Source: Bacteroidales bacterium (GTDB lineage: Bacteria > Bacteroidota > Bacteroidia > Bacteroidales > ML635J-15). From it: a stretch of 64,000 bases of DNA. Location: the NCBI GenBank assembly GCA_017651185.1, contig JAGCDJ010000025.1, positions 248,001 through 312,000 of the forward strand. Direction: 5' to 3'. Below are positions 46,283 through 55,490 of this stretch, in pieces (position 1 is the first letter of the stretch; each line of letters starts with the position of its first letter). The translations under genes were made by a program, and so were the position numbers. The notes beneath the pieces are model-generated. The model made no database searches. It was given only the letters and a program-made list of their open reading frames with translations, and was not told the DNA's origin.

Positions 46283-47452
46283 TCAATAATTAAATTCTCC
46301 TTTATCCGACTTGATTGTCAGTTTCTTGCCATCACATTTTTCGCAATGACCGATTACCTTTGCATCTACACCGAAACTCTTGCTAATCGAAATAATTCCA
46401 TTGGCAATGCTTTCTGGTACATAGAGTTCCATGCGGTGTCCCATGTTGAACACCTTGTACATTTCGCGCCAGTCGGTACCGCTTTGTTCCTGTATCAACT
46501 TGAATAGCAATGGAGTTTCGAACATATTGTCCTTCACTACATGCAGGTTGTCAACGAAGTTGAGAATCTTGGTCTGTGCACCGCCACTGCAATGTATTAT
46601 GCCGTTGATTTGCGACCTGTAATGGTTCAAGATTTCGCGGATTACCGGTGCGTAGGTACGGGTAGGTGAGAGGACAAGTTTTCCTGCATCGCTGTACGGG
46701 TCTTCGAGTTTGTCGTTGAGGTGGCATTTGCCCGAATATACGAGTTCCTGAGGTATGCCATTGTCGTAACTTTCTGGATACTTTTCGGCAAGATACTTGG
46801 CAAATACATCGTGGCGTGCCGAAGTAAGTCCATTGCTTCCCATGCCGCCGTTGTAGAAGGTTTCGTATTTTGCCTGTCCGTACGATGCAAGACCTACGAT
46901 TACATTTCCATCGCCAATTTTCTCGTTGGTTATCAAGTCGCTGCGTTTCATTCGGCAGGTTACTGTGGAATCAACGATAACAGTTCTTACAAGGTCGCCG
47001 ACATCGGCGGTTTCGCCGCCGGTAAGCACAATGTTTACACCAAACTGATGCATGGTATCGCAAAATTCCTGTGTGCCGTTGATTATTGCCGAGATAACTT
47101 CGCCAGGGATGAGCCGTTTGTTGCGTCCGATAGTCGAAGAAAGCAGTATATTGTCGGTTGCGCCAACGCAAAGCAAGTCGTCGGTGTTCATCACTATTGC
47201 ATCGATGGCAATTCCTTTCCATACAGAAAGGTCGCCAGTTTCGCGCCAGTACATGTATGCAAGCGACGATTTTGTGCCGGCACCATCGGCGTGCATTATG
47301 TTGCAGTATTCTTCGTCGCCACAGAGAATATCTGGAATTATCTTGCAGAACGACTTGGGATACAGACCTTTATCAATGTTCTTTATTGCATTGTGGACAT
47401 CTTCCTTCGAGGCAGAAACACCTCTTTGATTGTATCTGAAATTATCGGGCAT
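46283..47452 (-). CDS. purM: Phosphoribosylformylglycinamidine cyclo-ligase (AIR synthetase)
   Basis: Forms the imidazole ring of purines: FGAM plus ATP gives AIR. The 389 residues have the purM-type features NQRGVSASKEDVHNAI, MHADGAGTKSSLAY, GIAIDAIVMNTDDLLCVGATDNILLSS and VLTGGETADVGDLV, with SYGQAKYETFYNGGMGSNGLTSARH at the ATP/phosphate side. It is longer than the roughly 345-residue enzyme of E. coli, as is common in Bacteroidota. It is upstream of prfA on the same strand. Confidence 0.93.
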   Translation of the reverse strand: MPDNFRYNQRGVSASKEDVHNAIKNIDKGLYPKSFCKIIPDILCGDEEYCNIMHADGAGTKSSLAYMYWRETGDLSVWKGIAIDAIVMNTDDLLCVGATDNILLSSTIGRNKRLIPGEVISAIINGTQEFCDTMHQFGVNIVLTGGETADVGDLVRTVIVDSTVTCRMKRSDLITNEKIGDGNVIVGLASYGQAKYETFYNGGMGSNGLTSARHDVFAKYLAEKYPESYDNGIPQELVYSGKCHLNDKLEDPYSDAGKLVLSPTRTYAPVIREILNHYRSQINGIIHCSGGAQTKILNFVDNLHVVKDNMFETPLLFKLIQEQSGTDWREMYKVFNMGHRMELYVPESIANGIISISKSFGVDAKVIGHCEKCDGKKLTIKSDKGEFNY

Positions 47453-47471
47453 AACCTATTATTTTAGGGTG

Positions 47472-47479
47472 CAAATTTA
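47472..47479 (-). promoter_or_regulatory. -7 element of purM
   Basis: Plus-strand CAAATTTA reads TAAATTTG on the minus strand, 19 bases before the ATG. Confidence 0.55.
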
Positions 47480-47511
47480 CAAAAAAAATGATTTGCAAGA
47501 AGTCATTTGCG

Positions 47512-50500
47512 TTAGAAGTCGAGGTTAAGTGAAAGATAAAACATCGGCTTCTGAATTTCGCCGTTGTTTATGCCCCATGCCCAGTCGGCACGGATGAAGT
47601 ATCCGAATAATTTGCTACGTATGCCTACGCCATATCCTGCAACAAGCGGATTGTTCTTGTTGTTAAGGATAACAGTAACAGGATATTGTTCGTGGTAGTC
47701 GTTGTTATATGCGTTGTTTCCTCCGTATGGGTTTAGTCCGCTCCACGCCATTCCAGCATCAAAGAATCCGATTATCTGGAAGTTCTTTAAAAATTCGTTG
47801 TTTATCGGTTTACGGCTGAAATACGAAATGACAGGGAATCGCAGTTCAAAGTTTGAAACAGCAAAGTTGGTACCATTGCGGATATTCTGGCTGAATCCGC
47901 GAAGGTTTGTCGCAACTGCCTGATATACATAATTTATTTCTGGGTCAATCTTTATGTTGGTGTTGAACATTTGTTGCGATGGCACAACGTTTATCCAGTT
48001 GTCGATGCCTCCGAGGTAATATATCAGTTTGGCATTGCCGAAAGATGCGCTGGCAGCCGTCCTGAATGCAAAAATCAGTGAGCGGTGTATGGGCTGGTAA
48101 TAGCGGAAGTCGGCACCAATAACTTCCATGTCGGTTTTTTTCTTGTCGAACTGCATAAATGCTTCGGCAAAAACCTTAAATCTTATGCCCGACAAAATAT
48201 TGATTGCCAGTTCCTTGCTGTTGTCGAATATATATTCAGTCTTTATGCTGCCCCAGTAGTCGTAGTTGTCTTTTTTCTCAAGCATATTGAGGTCGGTGGC
48301 ATAGAAAACGTCCTTGTTCTGGCGTATATTGACTGAGAATTGCATTGCATCGACTTGCGAGAACGGGTAGCGAAGTATGTAGAATGCCTCGTGGGTTAAT
48401 GTCTTTGTGAAGTTATTTTCCAAGTCCGACACCGCCTGCCTATGAAGTACAAGTTGACGGTTCCAGCGGTGCTTTAGGTTTTCTATTGTAAGCAGGTATT
48501 CGTTTCCATCCAGACCTACATCGAAGCGGAATCCTGCGCTAATGCGGTAGTCTTCAAACAAATCCGCAGTTCCAACCTTAAATACCATGTTGAATCCTGG
48601 ATTGAAATAGAAGGCGCTGCCAGTGTATTTCTGGTACGAACTGAAAAGGTAACTGAAGTCGACCTGCGTCATTATGTAGTTGGTGTAGAAGGTGGTGTGG
48701 TACTTTGCGGCGCGTGATGACTTTAATTCTTTCGGTTCGTCGGATTTCCTGTTAATCTTTTCCACTACTTCGGGGTCGAACGAATAGTTGCTGATATTTA
48801 TTTCCCCTTCAGTGTTTTGGGGTTCGTTGACATTCGCTTCAAAATTCGTTTCGCTGTTTTGTTTCATTTGGGCTTTATCGAACAACTTTCTGTTCAATGT
48901 GTTGCTCGGTTTGTCATCAAGTGCATCGGTTTTGCCAGACTTGAATATCCTGAACCTGTTCTCGTTGCGATAACTGATGCCAATGTTGTTCGAGAATTTG
49001 TCGTATCCGGCATTTTGTATTCCGAACTTGTAGTTCGACATCTGTTCTGTTGTGTATGTGTACGAATAGTGCGTGGTTGTGTCGATGAAACTTATTGCCG
49101 AATCCAACTTTGTGGTATATAGGTTTTTGACACCGTTCTTGTCGGACAGGAAGAAATATTTGTCGGCCAGTTTGAACGGCATAGTTTCCGATGCATCTGG
49201 CGTTTCTGTAACCCTGCTTACCGCTTTGCTTGCTATGTCGTACATGAAAATGTCGGTGAACTCCTGTGTGGCGATTGTGTTATCCTTTTTTGTGCCAGTC
49301 CTGTCCTCGTCGCGCTTCGATGCAAAAACTATCTGCTTCGACTTGTTCACGTATAGCGGGTCGTAGTCGTCGGCCTCGTCGTTGGTTATGTTTTCGACGG
49401 TATTGCTGGCAATGCTGTATATGAATATGTCGGACTGTCCATGGTTGAATCCGGCGAATACAATGTTCTGCCCGTCGGCTGAGTAGTCGAACGAATTAAT
49501 CTTCTCCATCGATGGCATCTGTATCTCCTTTTTCTCCTTGGTTTCGAACTGATATGTCGTGTAGTATATTTCGCCCTTCTTTTCAATTATAAATCCGAGC
49601 ATCTTTCCCGAAGGATGCCATCTGATTATAGGGTAGGTGTTGTCGATAATCTGGTCGAGCATGTGTTCGCGGCGGAAAATTTTCTTTGTTTTCCCCGTGC
49701 CGAAGTCGTGAACCTTTATCCAGTATTTGCCGAACTTGTTTTCGCTCCATGCCATCATGTCGCTGTTGGAATTGTACTGTGCCTGTGCGTAGGTCACGTT
49801 CTTGCGGTTGCGCTTTAGCACTTCTTCGCCCTGCGGTTCGTCGGCTGTGGCGTTAAAGTCCTCGTATTGTGTTTTATAGTATTCTGTCCAGTTTTCCTGC
49901 AAGGTCTTGAGGTTTGCACCAAGCACATACATGAATGCGCTTTCGACGCTCTTTGTGATCCTCGTCAGGTACACGATGTTTGAAATGACCTGTGGTCCGT
50001 ATGTCCTTGCCACGTAGTTCCATATTGCAAAACCCATAATTTCAGCGTCGGTTCCTGACAACTGGTTGATATTCTTGAATTTGTTGGACAGCGAATATAC
50101 TTTGTTGATGTTGTCGGCATCGGCATCCCAGTCGCGCGATACGTACGCTACAAGTCCGCTCGTGTACCATTCGGGCATTCCTATTAGAGTGTTGTTTGCA
50201 ATCTTGTTCTTTATGTTCGAACCGTAGATTATTTCGTTGAGGATAATGTTGGTAATTGCAGCGACTACTTGTTCGTGGAATTTTTGACGGTCGATTTCTG
50301 TATAAACGAAAGCAATATTGTCGATTACTTTTAGCGTTCCGCCGATGTTGTATTCGTCGGCATCGGTATTTAACCCTATGTTGCTCTGCCTGAAATCGGA
50401 AAGATTCTGGAACAGGACAAGTATCATGCGCTTTTCGAGTTTGTGGTCGAAAAATGTTTCGAGTTGGGGAATCATTTCCGCTGCAATTCCGCTTGCCATT

Positions 50501-50730
50501 TCGGCCATGTCGCTGCCTCCGGCGTAGAAGTATGTGTCGAATTGCTGATGCCTATAGTAGTACCATTCGAACTCCTCGAACTGCACGCGGTTCTTGCCGA
50601 ATCGCATCTGGTGTCCGTTGTAGAATTGTGCACTTGCTGGTATTATGATAATACCGGCAAGCACGAGCAGCAATATTTTTTTGAGCCAATTCAACTTGCA
50701 GTCAAGTTTGGGCGTGCAAGTTACTAACAT
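47512..50730 (-). CDS. Secreted gluzincin-like, beta-propeller, outer-membrane barrel protein
   Basis: 1072 residues in three parts. After a signal segment (about 15-35, ending IIPASAQ) comes a peptidase-MA-like domain (about 40-290) with the GMPEWYTSGLVAYVSRDWD block typical of gluzincin relatives. The expected HExxH zinc helix is not seen at its usual place (HEQVVAAITNIILNEIIYG), so the domain is probably inactive. A TolB-type six-bladed propeller follows (about 315-600: RWHPSGKMLGFIIEKKGEIYY, FDYSADGQNIVFAGFNHGQSDIFIY). The last 350 residues form a surface-antigen (Omp85-like) barrel ending in LSLNLDF. It may help sort proteins at the outer membrane, by inference from the parts. The start is uncertain, since the first 15 residues precede the signal core. 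Confidence 0.82.
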   Translation of the reverse strand: MLVTCTPKLDCKLNWLKKILLLVLAGIIIIPASAQFYNGHQMRFGKNRVQFEEFEWYYYRHQQFDTYFYAGGSDMAEMASGIAAEMIPQLETFFDHKLEKRMILVLFQNLSDFRQSNIGLNTDADEYNIGGTLKVIDNIAFVYTEIDRQKFHEQVVAAITNIILNEIIYGSNIKNKIANNTLIGMPEWYTSGLVAYVSRDWDADADNINKVYSLSNKFKNINQLSGTDAEIMGFAIWNYVARTYGPQVISNIVYLTRITKSVESAFMYVLGANLKTLQENWTEYYKTQYEDFNATADEPQGEEVLKRNRKNVTYAQAQYNSNSDMMAWSENKFGKYWIKVHDFGTGKTKKIFRREHMLDQIIDNTYPIIRWHPSGKMLGFIIEKKGEIYYTTYQFETKEKKEIQMPSMEKINSFDYSADGQNIVFAGFNHGQSDIFIYSIASNTVENITNDEADDYDPLYVNKSKQIVFASKRDEDRTGTKKDNTIATQEFTDIFMYDIASKAVSRVTETPDASETMPFKLADKYFFLSDKNGVKNLYTTKLDSAISFIDTTTHYSYTYTTEQMSNYKFGIQNAGYDKFSNNIGISYRNENRFRIFKSGKTDALDDKPSNTLNRKLFDKAQMKQNSETNFEANVNEPQNTEGEINISNYSFDPEVVEKINRKSDEPKELKSSRAAKYHTTFYTNYIMTQVDFSYLFSSYQKYTGSAFYFNPGFNMVFKVGTADLFEDYRISAGFRFDVGLDGNEYLLTIENLKHRWNRQLVLHRQAVSDLENNFTKTLTHEAFYILRYPFSQVDAMQFSVNIRQNKDVFYATDLNMLEKKDNYDYWGSIKTEYIFDNSKELAINILSGIRFKVFAEAFMQFDKKKTDMEVIGADFRYYQPIHRSLIFAFRTAASASFGNAKLIYYLGGIDNWINVVPSQQMFNTNIKIDPEINYVYQAVATNLRGFSQNIRNGTNFAVSNFELRFPVISYFSRKPINNEFLKNFQIIGFFDAGMAWSGLNPYGGNNAYNNDYHEQYPVTVILNNKNNPLVAGYGVGIRSKLFGYFIRADWAWGINNGEIQKPMFYLSLNLDF

Positions 50731-50756
50731 TTTGGCAATCTTCAGTTCTTTTTGTC

Positions 50757-50788
50757 GCTAAAAAAATGGCGACTTTCGAGCCGCCATT
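50757..50788 (-). terminator. Terminator of the porin-like gene
   Basis: AATGGCG (50765-50771) and CGCCATT (50782-50788) pair; on the minus strand the stem is followed by a run of T (plus-strand A at 50760-50766). Confidence 0.8.
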
Positions 50789-50795
50789 CTATTTC

Positions 50796-51491
50796 TTAAA
50801 ACATCAGTCCGAGTTTGAATGTCAGGACCTCTACTTTTTGCTTTCGTGCTGGTAGTACTACTGTTTGCAAAATGCTTGGGTCTTTTATCTCGATGCTATG
50901 GTTGCCAAGCATGTTGTAGTGTACGCCCAAACTTATGTGCTTGCCGAGCAGAATGCCACCGCCTGCCTGCCATGCAAAGGCGTTTGATAGTCTGAACTCT
51001 GTCAGGTCGTCGCTCCATCCTTCGGGGGTAACGTACATAAGACCAAGACCTGCCCCGCCTTCGGCATACAGACCGAAGAAACTGCCGAAATAGCACTTAT
51101 AACTGGCGCCTAGCAATATCGGAAAGTTTATGTAGTTGGGTTTTGTCTTTTTAACTTGATTATATTTTTCTCGCTCTGTCGAATTCAACTGGTTCCATAT
51201 TGCATCTACACTGATGAATATGCCTAGTCCGAAGTCGAAATGGTAGTCGGCCTTGAAACCAAGACCAGCACCCATCGAAGCATTTCCGTATGTAGTCAGT
51301 ATTGACGGATAACCTAATAAAATTGGTCCTGATTGTGGCGGATTTGCTGCAAATTCTCCTACGGGCAATGCCCCTATGAAGTTTAGTGTGAAACCTCCGC
51401 CCGATTGCGGCGTTTGAAATTGTGCATTTGTTATTCCTGCTGTTGTCGCAACAATGATGATTGCTGCCAATAATTTTCTAAAAGTCTTCAT
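50796..51491 (-). CDS. Outer-membrane beta-barrel (porin-like) protein
   Basis: About 231 residues. ATG 51491 (MKTFRKLLAAIIIVATTAGITNAQ) gives a clean signal peptide; the longer frame to 51512 is unlikely. The mature part alternates strands with glycine-rich turns (GGGFTLNFIGALPVGEF, MGAGLGFKADYHFDFGLGIFISVDAIW, GASYKCYFGSFFGLYAEGGAGLGLMYV) and ends in Phe (LTFKLGLMF), as in PorT-like small barrels. Substrate unknown. It is followed by its own terminator. Confidence 0.87.
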   Translation of the reverse strand: MKTFRKLLAAIIIVATTAGITNAQFQTPQSGGGFTLNFIGALPVGEFAANPPQSGPILLGYPSILTTYGNASMGAGLGFKADYHFDFGLGIFISVDAIWNQLNSTEREKYNQVKKTKPNYINFPILLGASYKCYFGSFFGLYAEGGAGLGLMYVTPEGWSDDLTEFRLSNAFAWQAGGGILLGKHISLGVHYNMLGNHSIEIKDPSILQTVVLPARKQKVEVLTFKLGLMF

Positions 51492-51625
51492 ACATAAATA
51501 TTTATGGTACAAAATTAATTAAAAGTGGGTTTTGTGGACTATATGTGCTTTGTAATTATATTAATGGTTGTTTTATTTCTATAAATGTTAATGTGTTGAT
51601 TGCCTTGTGATTAAGTGTTGGCGTG

Positions 51626-52489
51626 TTACAACGCCATTAATATGATGGTCGCGAGTGCCAAAATTCCTCCTATGAGGTTGAGTTTGCTCATTTTTTCCTT
51701 GAAAAATGCCATGCCGATGATAATTGACAGCAAAATAGTAGATGTGTTGCATATTCCATATAACGATGAGTTGGAGATAATTTTGCTGTTCATTGCTTTG
51801 ATTATAAAGAATATTGAACCGAAATTGAACGAGCCGAGCAATATTCCAAGCAACCAAGTTTTGGCGTTGAGAAAATTGCGTAAGGTGCCGCGTTTCACTG
51901 TGGCGTATATCATTCCGCAGACGAATGATATGGCAAAGAGTGTGGCTGTAAACAAGGCGGCATCGTCGAAAATGCCAAAGGTTTCGCGCGAATATATGAC
52001 AAGCGAATCGTTTGCTCCCATGAAAATGAAAATTGCAGTCGGGAGGATAAACTTCCAGATGTCGGTTTTCGTCTTGCTGGCAGTAGGTTTATAGGTGCAT
52101 AGGAATATTGAGACGACTGCAAGTACGATGGAAATTATTTTCGTTGCCGATACTGGGTCCCCGTACATGACTATCGAAAAAAGCATGGGTATTACTAGCG
52201 ACATCTTGCTTGCAACGGTGGTAATGACTATGCCCGTCTTGCGCGAAGATATTCCTACTAGGAAGAACGTTGCAATGAACAGGAAACCGAGCAGTAAACT
52301 TATCGGAAACCAGTTTGCCGAAACAATGTGGTTGACGGGGAAGTCTCCGAATATTGTGAACCCCAGTAGTGTTGCGGTAAGGTAATTGACTACAATACAA
52401 TTGATTAGCGGAGCATTCTTTGTGCCTATCAGTTTGAATACAACAAATATTCCGATGAAAGATATTATGCAGAGTATTATCCAGACCAT
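51626..52489 (-). CDS. DMT family transporter (EamA-like)
   Basis: Inner-membrane exporter or carrier of the drug/metabolite transporter superfamily, 287 residues with about ten hydrophobic segments in two homologous halves (the second half closes with LYGICNTSTILLSIIIGMAFFKEKMSKLNLIGGILALATIILMAL). The substrate cannot be told. Its ATG directly follows the T-run of the dnaA terminator, leaving no room for a promoter and almost none for a ribosome site, so translation probably depends on readthrough or a leaderless-like transcript. Confidence 0.88.
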   Translation of the reverse strand: MVWIILCIISFIGIFVVFKLIGTKNAPLINCIVVNYLTATLLGFTIFGDFPVNHIVSANWFPISLLLGFLFIATFFLVGISSRKTGIVITTVASKMSLVIPMLFSIVMYGDPVSATKIISIVLAVVSIFLCTYKPTASKTKTDIWKFILPTAIFIFMGANDSLVIYSRETFGIFDDAALFTATLFAISFVCGMIYATVKRGTLRNFLNAKTWLLGILLGSFNFGSIFFIIKAMNSKIISNSSLYGICNTSTILLSIIIGMAFFKEKMSKLNLIGGILALATIILMAL

Positions 52490-52514
52490 AAAAAAAATGG
52501 GGGATGGCTCCCCC
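52490..52514 (-). terminator. dnaA terminator touching the next start codon
   Basis: On the minus strand GGGGGA (52509-52514), loop GCCA, TCCCCC (52499-52504), then A and eight T (52490-52497), with the ATG of the DMT gene next (52487-52489). Confidence 0.8.
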
Positions 52515-52539
52515 TAAAAATATTTGAGTTGTATATATG

Positions 52540-53964
52540 TTACATTTTAAGTCTCTTTTCTATTTCGTCAAGGTCCTGCTTGAAACTCTTGTCGGTATCG
52601 ATGAGGTTGTTGACCGTCTTGCAGGCATGGAGAACTGTTGCATGGTCCTTGTTGCCGATTGCGTTGCCGATTACTGCAAGCGAGCACTTTGTCATGTTCT
52701 TTGCGAAGTACATTGCGATCTGGCGTGCCTGTACGATTTCACGCTTTCGGGTCTTGCTGCTGAGTACGTCGACCGACATCGAGAAGTAGTTGCATACAAC
52801 CTTTTGTATGTAGTCGATTGATATTTCGCGTTGTGTGTTCTTAACAAGTTTATCAATCATGCCCTTTGCAAGTTCGAGGGTGATTTCCTTCTTGTTGAGC
52901 GTTGCCTGTGCAAGGAGGGAAATGAGTGTTCCTTCGAGTTCGCGTACATTGTTGGTTACGTGTGATGCAATGTATTCGAGGATTTCTTCCTTTATCTCGA
53001 TTCCGTCCTTGTAGGTTTTGCGCTTCAATATCTTTATTCTAGTTTCGAAGTCTGGTTCCTGCAAGTCTGCGGCGAGTCCCCATTTGAATCTCGAAAGCAG
53101 TCGTTCCTCCATTCCGTTCAAATCGACCGGTGCCTTGTCTGATGTGAGGATTAACTGTTTCTGGTGCTGATGCAGGTGGTTGAATATCTGGAAGAAAACT
53201 TCCTGTGTGCCCTGCTTGTCGGCAAAGTACTGTACATCGTCGAGTATCAGCACGTCAATCATCTGGTAAAAGTGGATGAAATCGTTGCGGTTGTTGTCGC
53301 GTGTTGCCTGCATGTACTGTGTAAGGAACTTGTTTGCATCAACGTAGAGGACAACTTTGTCGGGGAAGTTTTTCTTTACTTCGAGACCTATTGCGTTTGC
53401 CAGGTGGGTTTTGCCGAGACCCGAGCCACCGTAAATGAACAGAGGATTGAACGATGTGCCAGCTGGATTTCCAGCAACTGCGAAGCCTGCAGCCCTTGCG
53501 AGACGGTTGCATTCGCCCTCAACGTAGTTGTCGAAAGTATATTCAGGATTCAAGTGCGGGTCTATCTGAATTTTCTTGAGACCTGGCATTGCGTATGTGC
53601 TTATGGGTTCGTTGACACTCTTGGAGATGGTCTTCGATACGTTGGGTATTTCCTTTGGAACACCGTTTGACGGCATGCGGTAGGTCACTTCCTTGCCAAT
53701 GTTCTGGTCGTTGCTTACAACAACCCTGTAGTCAAGTTTGGCATCGGGACCTATAACCCTATGCAGCGTCATCGCCATAAGGTCGAGGTAATGCTCCTCC
53801 AGATACTCGTATACGAACGGACTTTGAACCTGTATGGTAAGCAGGTTTCCTTTCAGTTCGACAGGTACTATGGGGGCAAACCATGTGTTGAATGCAGGTT
53901 TCGACAAATTCTCCTGAATAATCTTAAGGCATTTAGCCCAAACTTCCTCGCAATTAGTTGACAT
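52540..53964 (-). CDS. dnaA: Chromosomal replication initiator DnaA
   Basis: Binds DnaA boxes and melts the replication origin. 474 residues: domain I (1-90, WAKCLKIIQENLSKPAFNTWFAPI), a linker, an AAA+ domain (about 130-340) with Walker A GGSGLGKTHLANAIG and Walker B VLILDDVQYFADK, and the DNA-binding domain IV at the end with the signature GNKDHATVLHACKTV. Length and order are normal. It is transcribed away from a 520-base AT-rich gap that may be part of an origin. Confidence 0.97.
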   Translation of the reverse strand: MSTNCEEVWAKCLKIIQENLSKPAFNTWFAPIVPVELKGNLLTIQVQSPFVYEYLEEHYLDLMAMTLHRVIGPDAKLDYRVVVSNDQNIGKEVTYRMPSNGVPKEIPNVSKTISKSVNEPISTYAMPGLKKIQIDPHLNPEYTFDNYVEGECNRLARAAGFAVAGNPAGTSFNPLFIYGGSGLGKTHLANAIGLEVKKNFPDKVVLYVDANKFLTQYMQATRDNNRNDFIHFYQMIDVLILDDVQYFADKQGTQEVFFQIFNHLHQHQKQLILTSDKAPVDLNGMEERLLSRFKWGLAADLQEPDFETRIKILKRKTYKDGIEIKEEILEYIASHVTNNVRELEGTLISLLAQATLNKKEITLELAKGMIDKLVKNTQREISIDYIQKVVCNYFSMSVDVLSSKTRKREIVQARQIAMYFAKNMTKCSLAVIGNAIGNKDHATVLHACKTVNNLIDTDKSFKQDLDEIEKRLKM

Positions 53965-54486
53965 CAGTCTATATCCTTATTTTTACGTTAAACAATAATT
54001 TTGTGCGCAGACGATGAAGGAATGAGAAAAACTTTCCAAAAAATCCTTTTTTCAAAAAATTTTCCAAAACCAGACACTTTGCGATAGATTTGGAGTGTTC
54101 CAATAACTATCTGTGTTTCTTAATTTTAGAGGGTCAAAAACCCAAACTCAATATTCTTTTTCCTGCACCATTTTTGCAGCCCATAAAAGTACTCATATCT
54201 TTCTCTCTGACCAAACTTTTTTGGCATTTTTTTCTGCTTTTTTGCACCTTTTTTTCAAGGGGGACATTATCAAAAATGTATAGTTATCAACTTGAAGCAA
54301 TAGTTGATAATAAACCATGCAATATATTTGTATACACTTAGTTATAAATTGTTTAAAAATAGATAGTAACAATTAATTGTTTAGTAATCGGCAATTTACA
54401 AAAAAATACTGCCAAAATATGCTTTATGTGTGATGATGTATGCAGAAAAAATGCTAAAAACTGCTAAATGTAATATATTCAGCTTA
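53965..54486. other. AT-rich gap behind dnaA with inverted TTATCAACT boxes
   Basis: No gene seen. The gap holds TTATCAACT (54284-54292) and its inverted copy AGTTGATAA (54302-54310), both near-matches of a DnaA box, beside very AT-rich sequence up to 54480. It may be an origin, a dnaA autoregulation site, or the shared leader of dnaA. No clear TAnnTTTG for dnaA was found. Confidence 0.35.
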
Positions 54487-55479
54487 TTAAATAATCATGA
54501 GGTTGCAACCTCGTACATCGGCACTGTCGAAACGACCCGAAACGGTGAATGTTCCATCGTCGAAAACCTGTCCTAGATCGGAGGTCTGAATGAAGCAGCA
54601 TGAGTAAATATTTGCAAGGTCGATCACGTTTATTGCTCCGCTTCCCGATTTGTGCACCGACAGTGGATCGTTGGTTTCTCTTGCCAGCACTTTCATCGTA
54701 TTGCTGCACCTATAAATACCATCGCCTTGAGAGTATGCCTGCGATAGCAGTTCGGTCATGCCATATTCGGAATGGACTTTTTGCACACCTAAGGATTTAT
54801 TCAGGATGTCGTGTAATTCTGAACGGACAATTTCTTTCCGCCGTCCTTTCATCCCGCCGGTTTCCATTACTATTCCATGTTTTATCTGCAGATTGTATTT
54901 TTCTGCAAAGTCGAGAAGGGCAAAACTTACACCTATAAGAATATATTTTTCTCCATTGTCCTCTAGACGGCAAATGCGTTCGTACAGTTCCTTGTGGTCG
55001 TTCAGGAAGAACCCGCTCATGCTGTGTGCCGACTGGCGGATTAACTCGTCAACCATATATACTAGACTCGAACCTGTGCGTTCCAGGTAGGCGGGTAGCA
55101 GACCAAGTATGCATAGTTCCGACGGTTCGCCATAGAACTGCCTGAATCCTGACATGAAAGTCCGCTTATATATGTTTGCATCGGCTACGTAATGGGATGA
55201 CGGAACGTTTCCAGTAGTACTGCTCGACGTAAAGACAATTTCTGCATTCATGTCGTCGCATATTACCTTGTGCGATTTGAAAAATTCAACCGGCATAAAT
55301 GGAATGTCTTCGATGTAGTTTACCATACCAACGTCGATGTTGAGCAAGTCGCAGTATCTATGATATATGTGGTTGTGCATATATTGGAAACTAAAGGCCT
55401 GCATTGCAAGCCTTTCAAAGTTTTCTTGTGCCGTAGTCGAATCTAGTGCGGCAATGTATTTTTCAAGTTCAGGGAACAT
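54487..55479 (-). CDS. LuxE-like acyl-protein synthetase / ANL ligase homologue
   Basis: 330 residues resembling the acyl-protein synthetase (LuxE) branch of adenylating enzymes, which activate a fatty acid and pass it to a protein Cys. Visible blocks: EIVFTSSSTTGNVPSSHYV (the phosphate/AMP loop), MSGFFLNDHKELYERI, METGGMKGRRKEIVRSELHD, and HSEYGMTELLSQAYS (the Y-G-M-T-E motif of the ANL fold), with DLANIYSCCFIQTSDLG toward the end. No lux genes are near, so this is not bioluminescence; O-antigen or exopolysaccharide loci of Bacteroidota sometimes carry relatives. Eleven bases separate it from the upstream secreted protein. Confidence 0.85.
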   Translation of the reverse strand: MFPELEKYIAALDSTTAQENFERLAMQAFSFQYMHNHIYHRYCDLLNIDVGMVNYIEDIPFMPVEFFKSHKVICDDMNAEIVFTSSSTTGNVPSSHYVADANIYKRTFMSGFRQFYGEPSELCILGLLPAYLERTGSSLVYMVDELIRQSAHSMSGFFLNDHKELYERICRLEDNGEKYILIGVSFALLDFAEKYNLQIKHGIVMETGGMKGRRKEIVRSELHDILNKSLGVQKVHSEYGMTELLSQAYSQGDGIYRCSNTMKVLARETNDPLSVHKSGSGAINVIDLANIYSCCFIQTSDLGQVFDDGTFTVSGRFDSADVRGCNLMII

Positions 55480-55490
55480 CCTGCGCCCGT

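Noticed and set aside
53965..54486. Confident replication origin
   Set aside because: Only two box-like sites with one or more mismatches were found, and Bacteroidota origins are often not next to dnaA; reported only as a tentative site.
54487..55479. Bioluminescence gene luxE
   Set aside because: No luxA, luxB, luxC or luxD is near, and the sequence only shares the adenylating fold.
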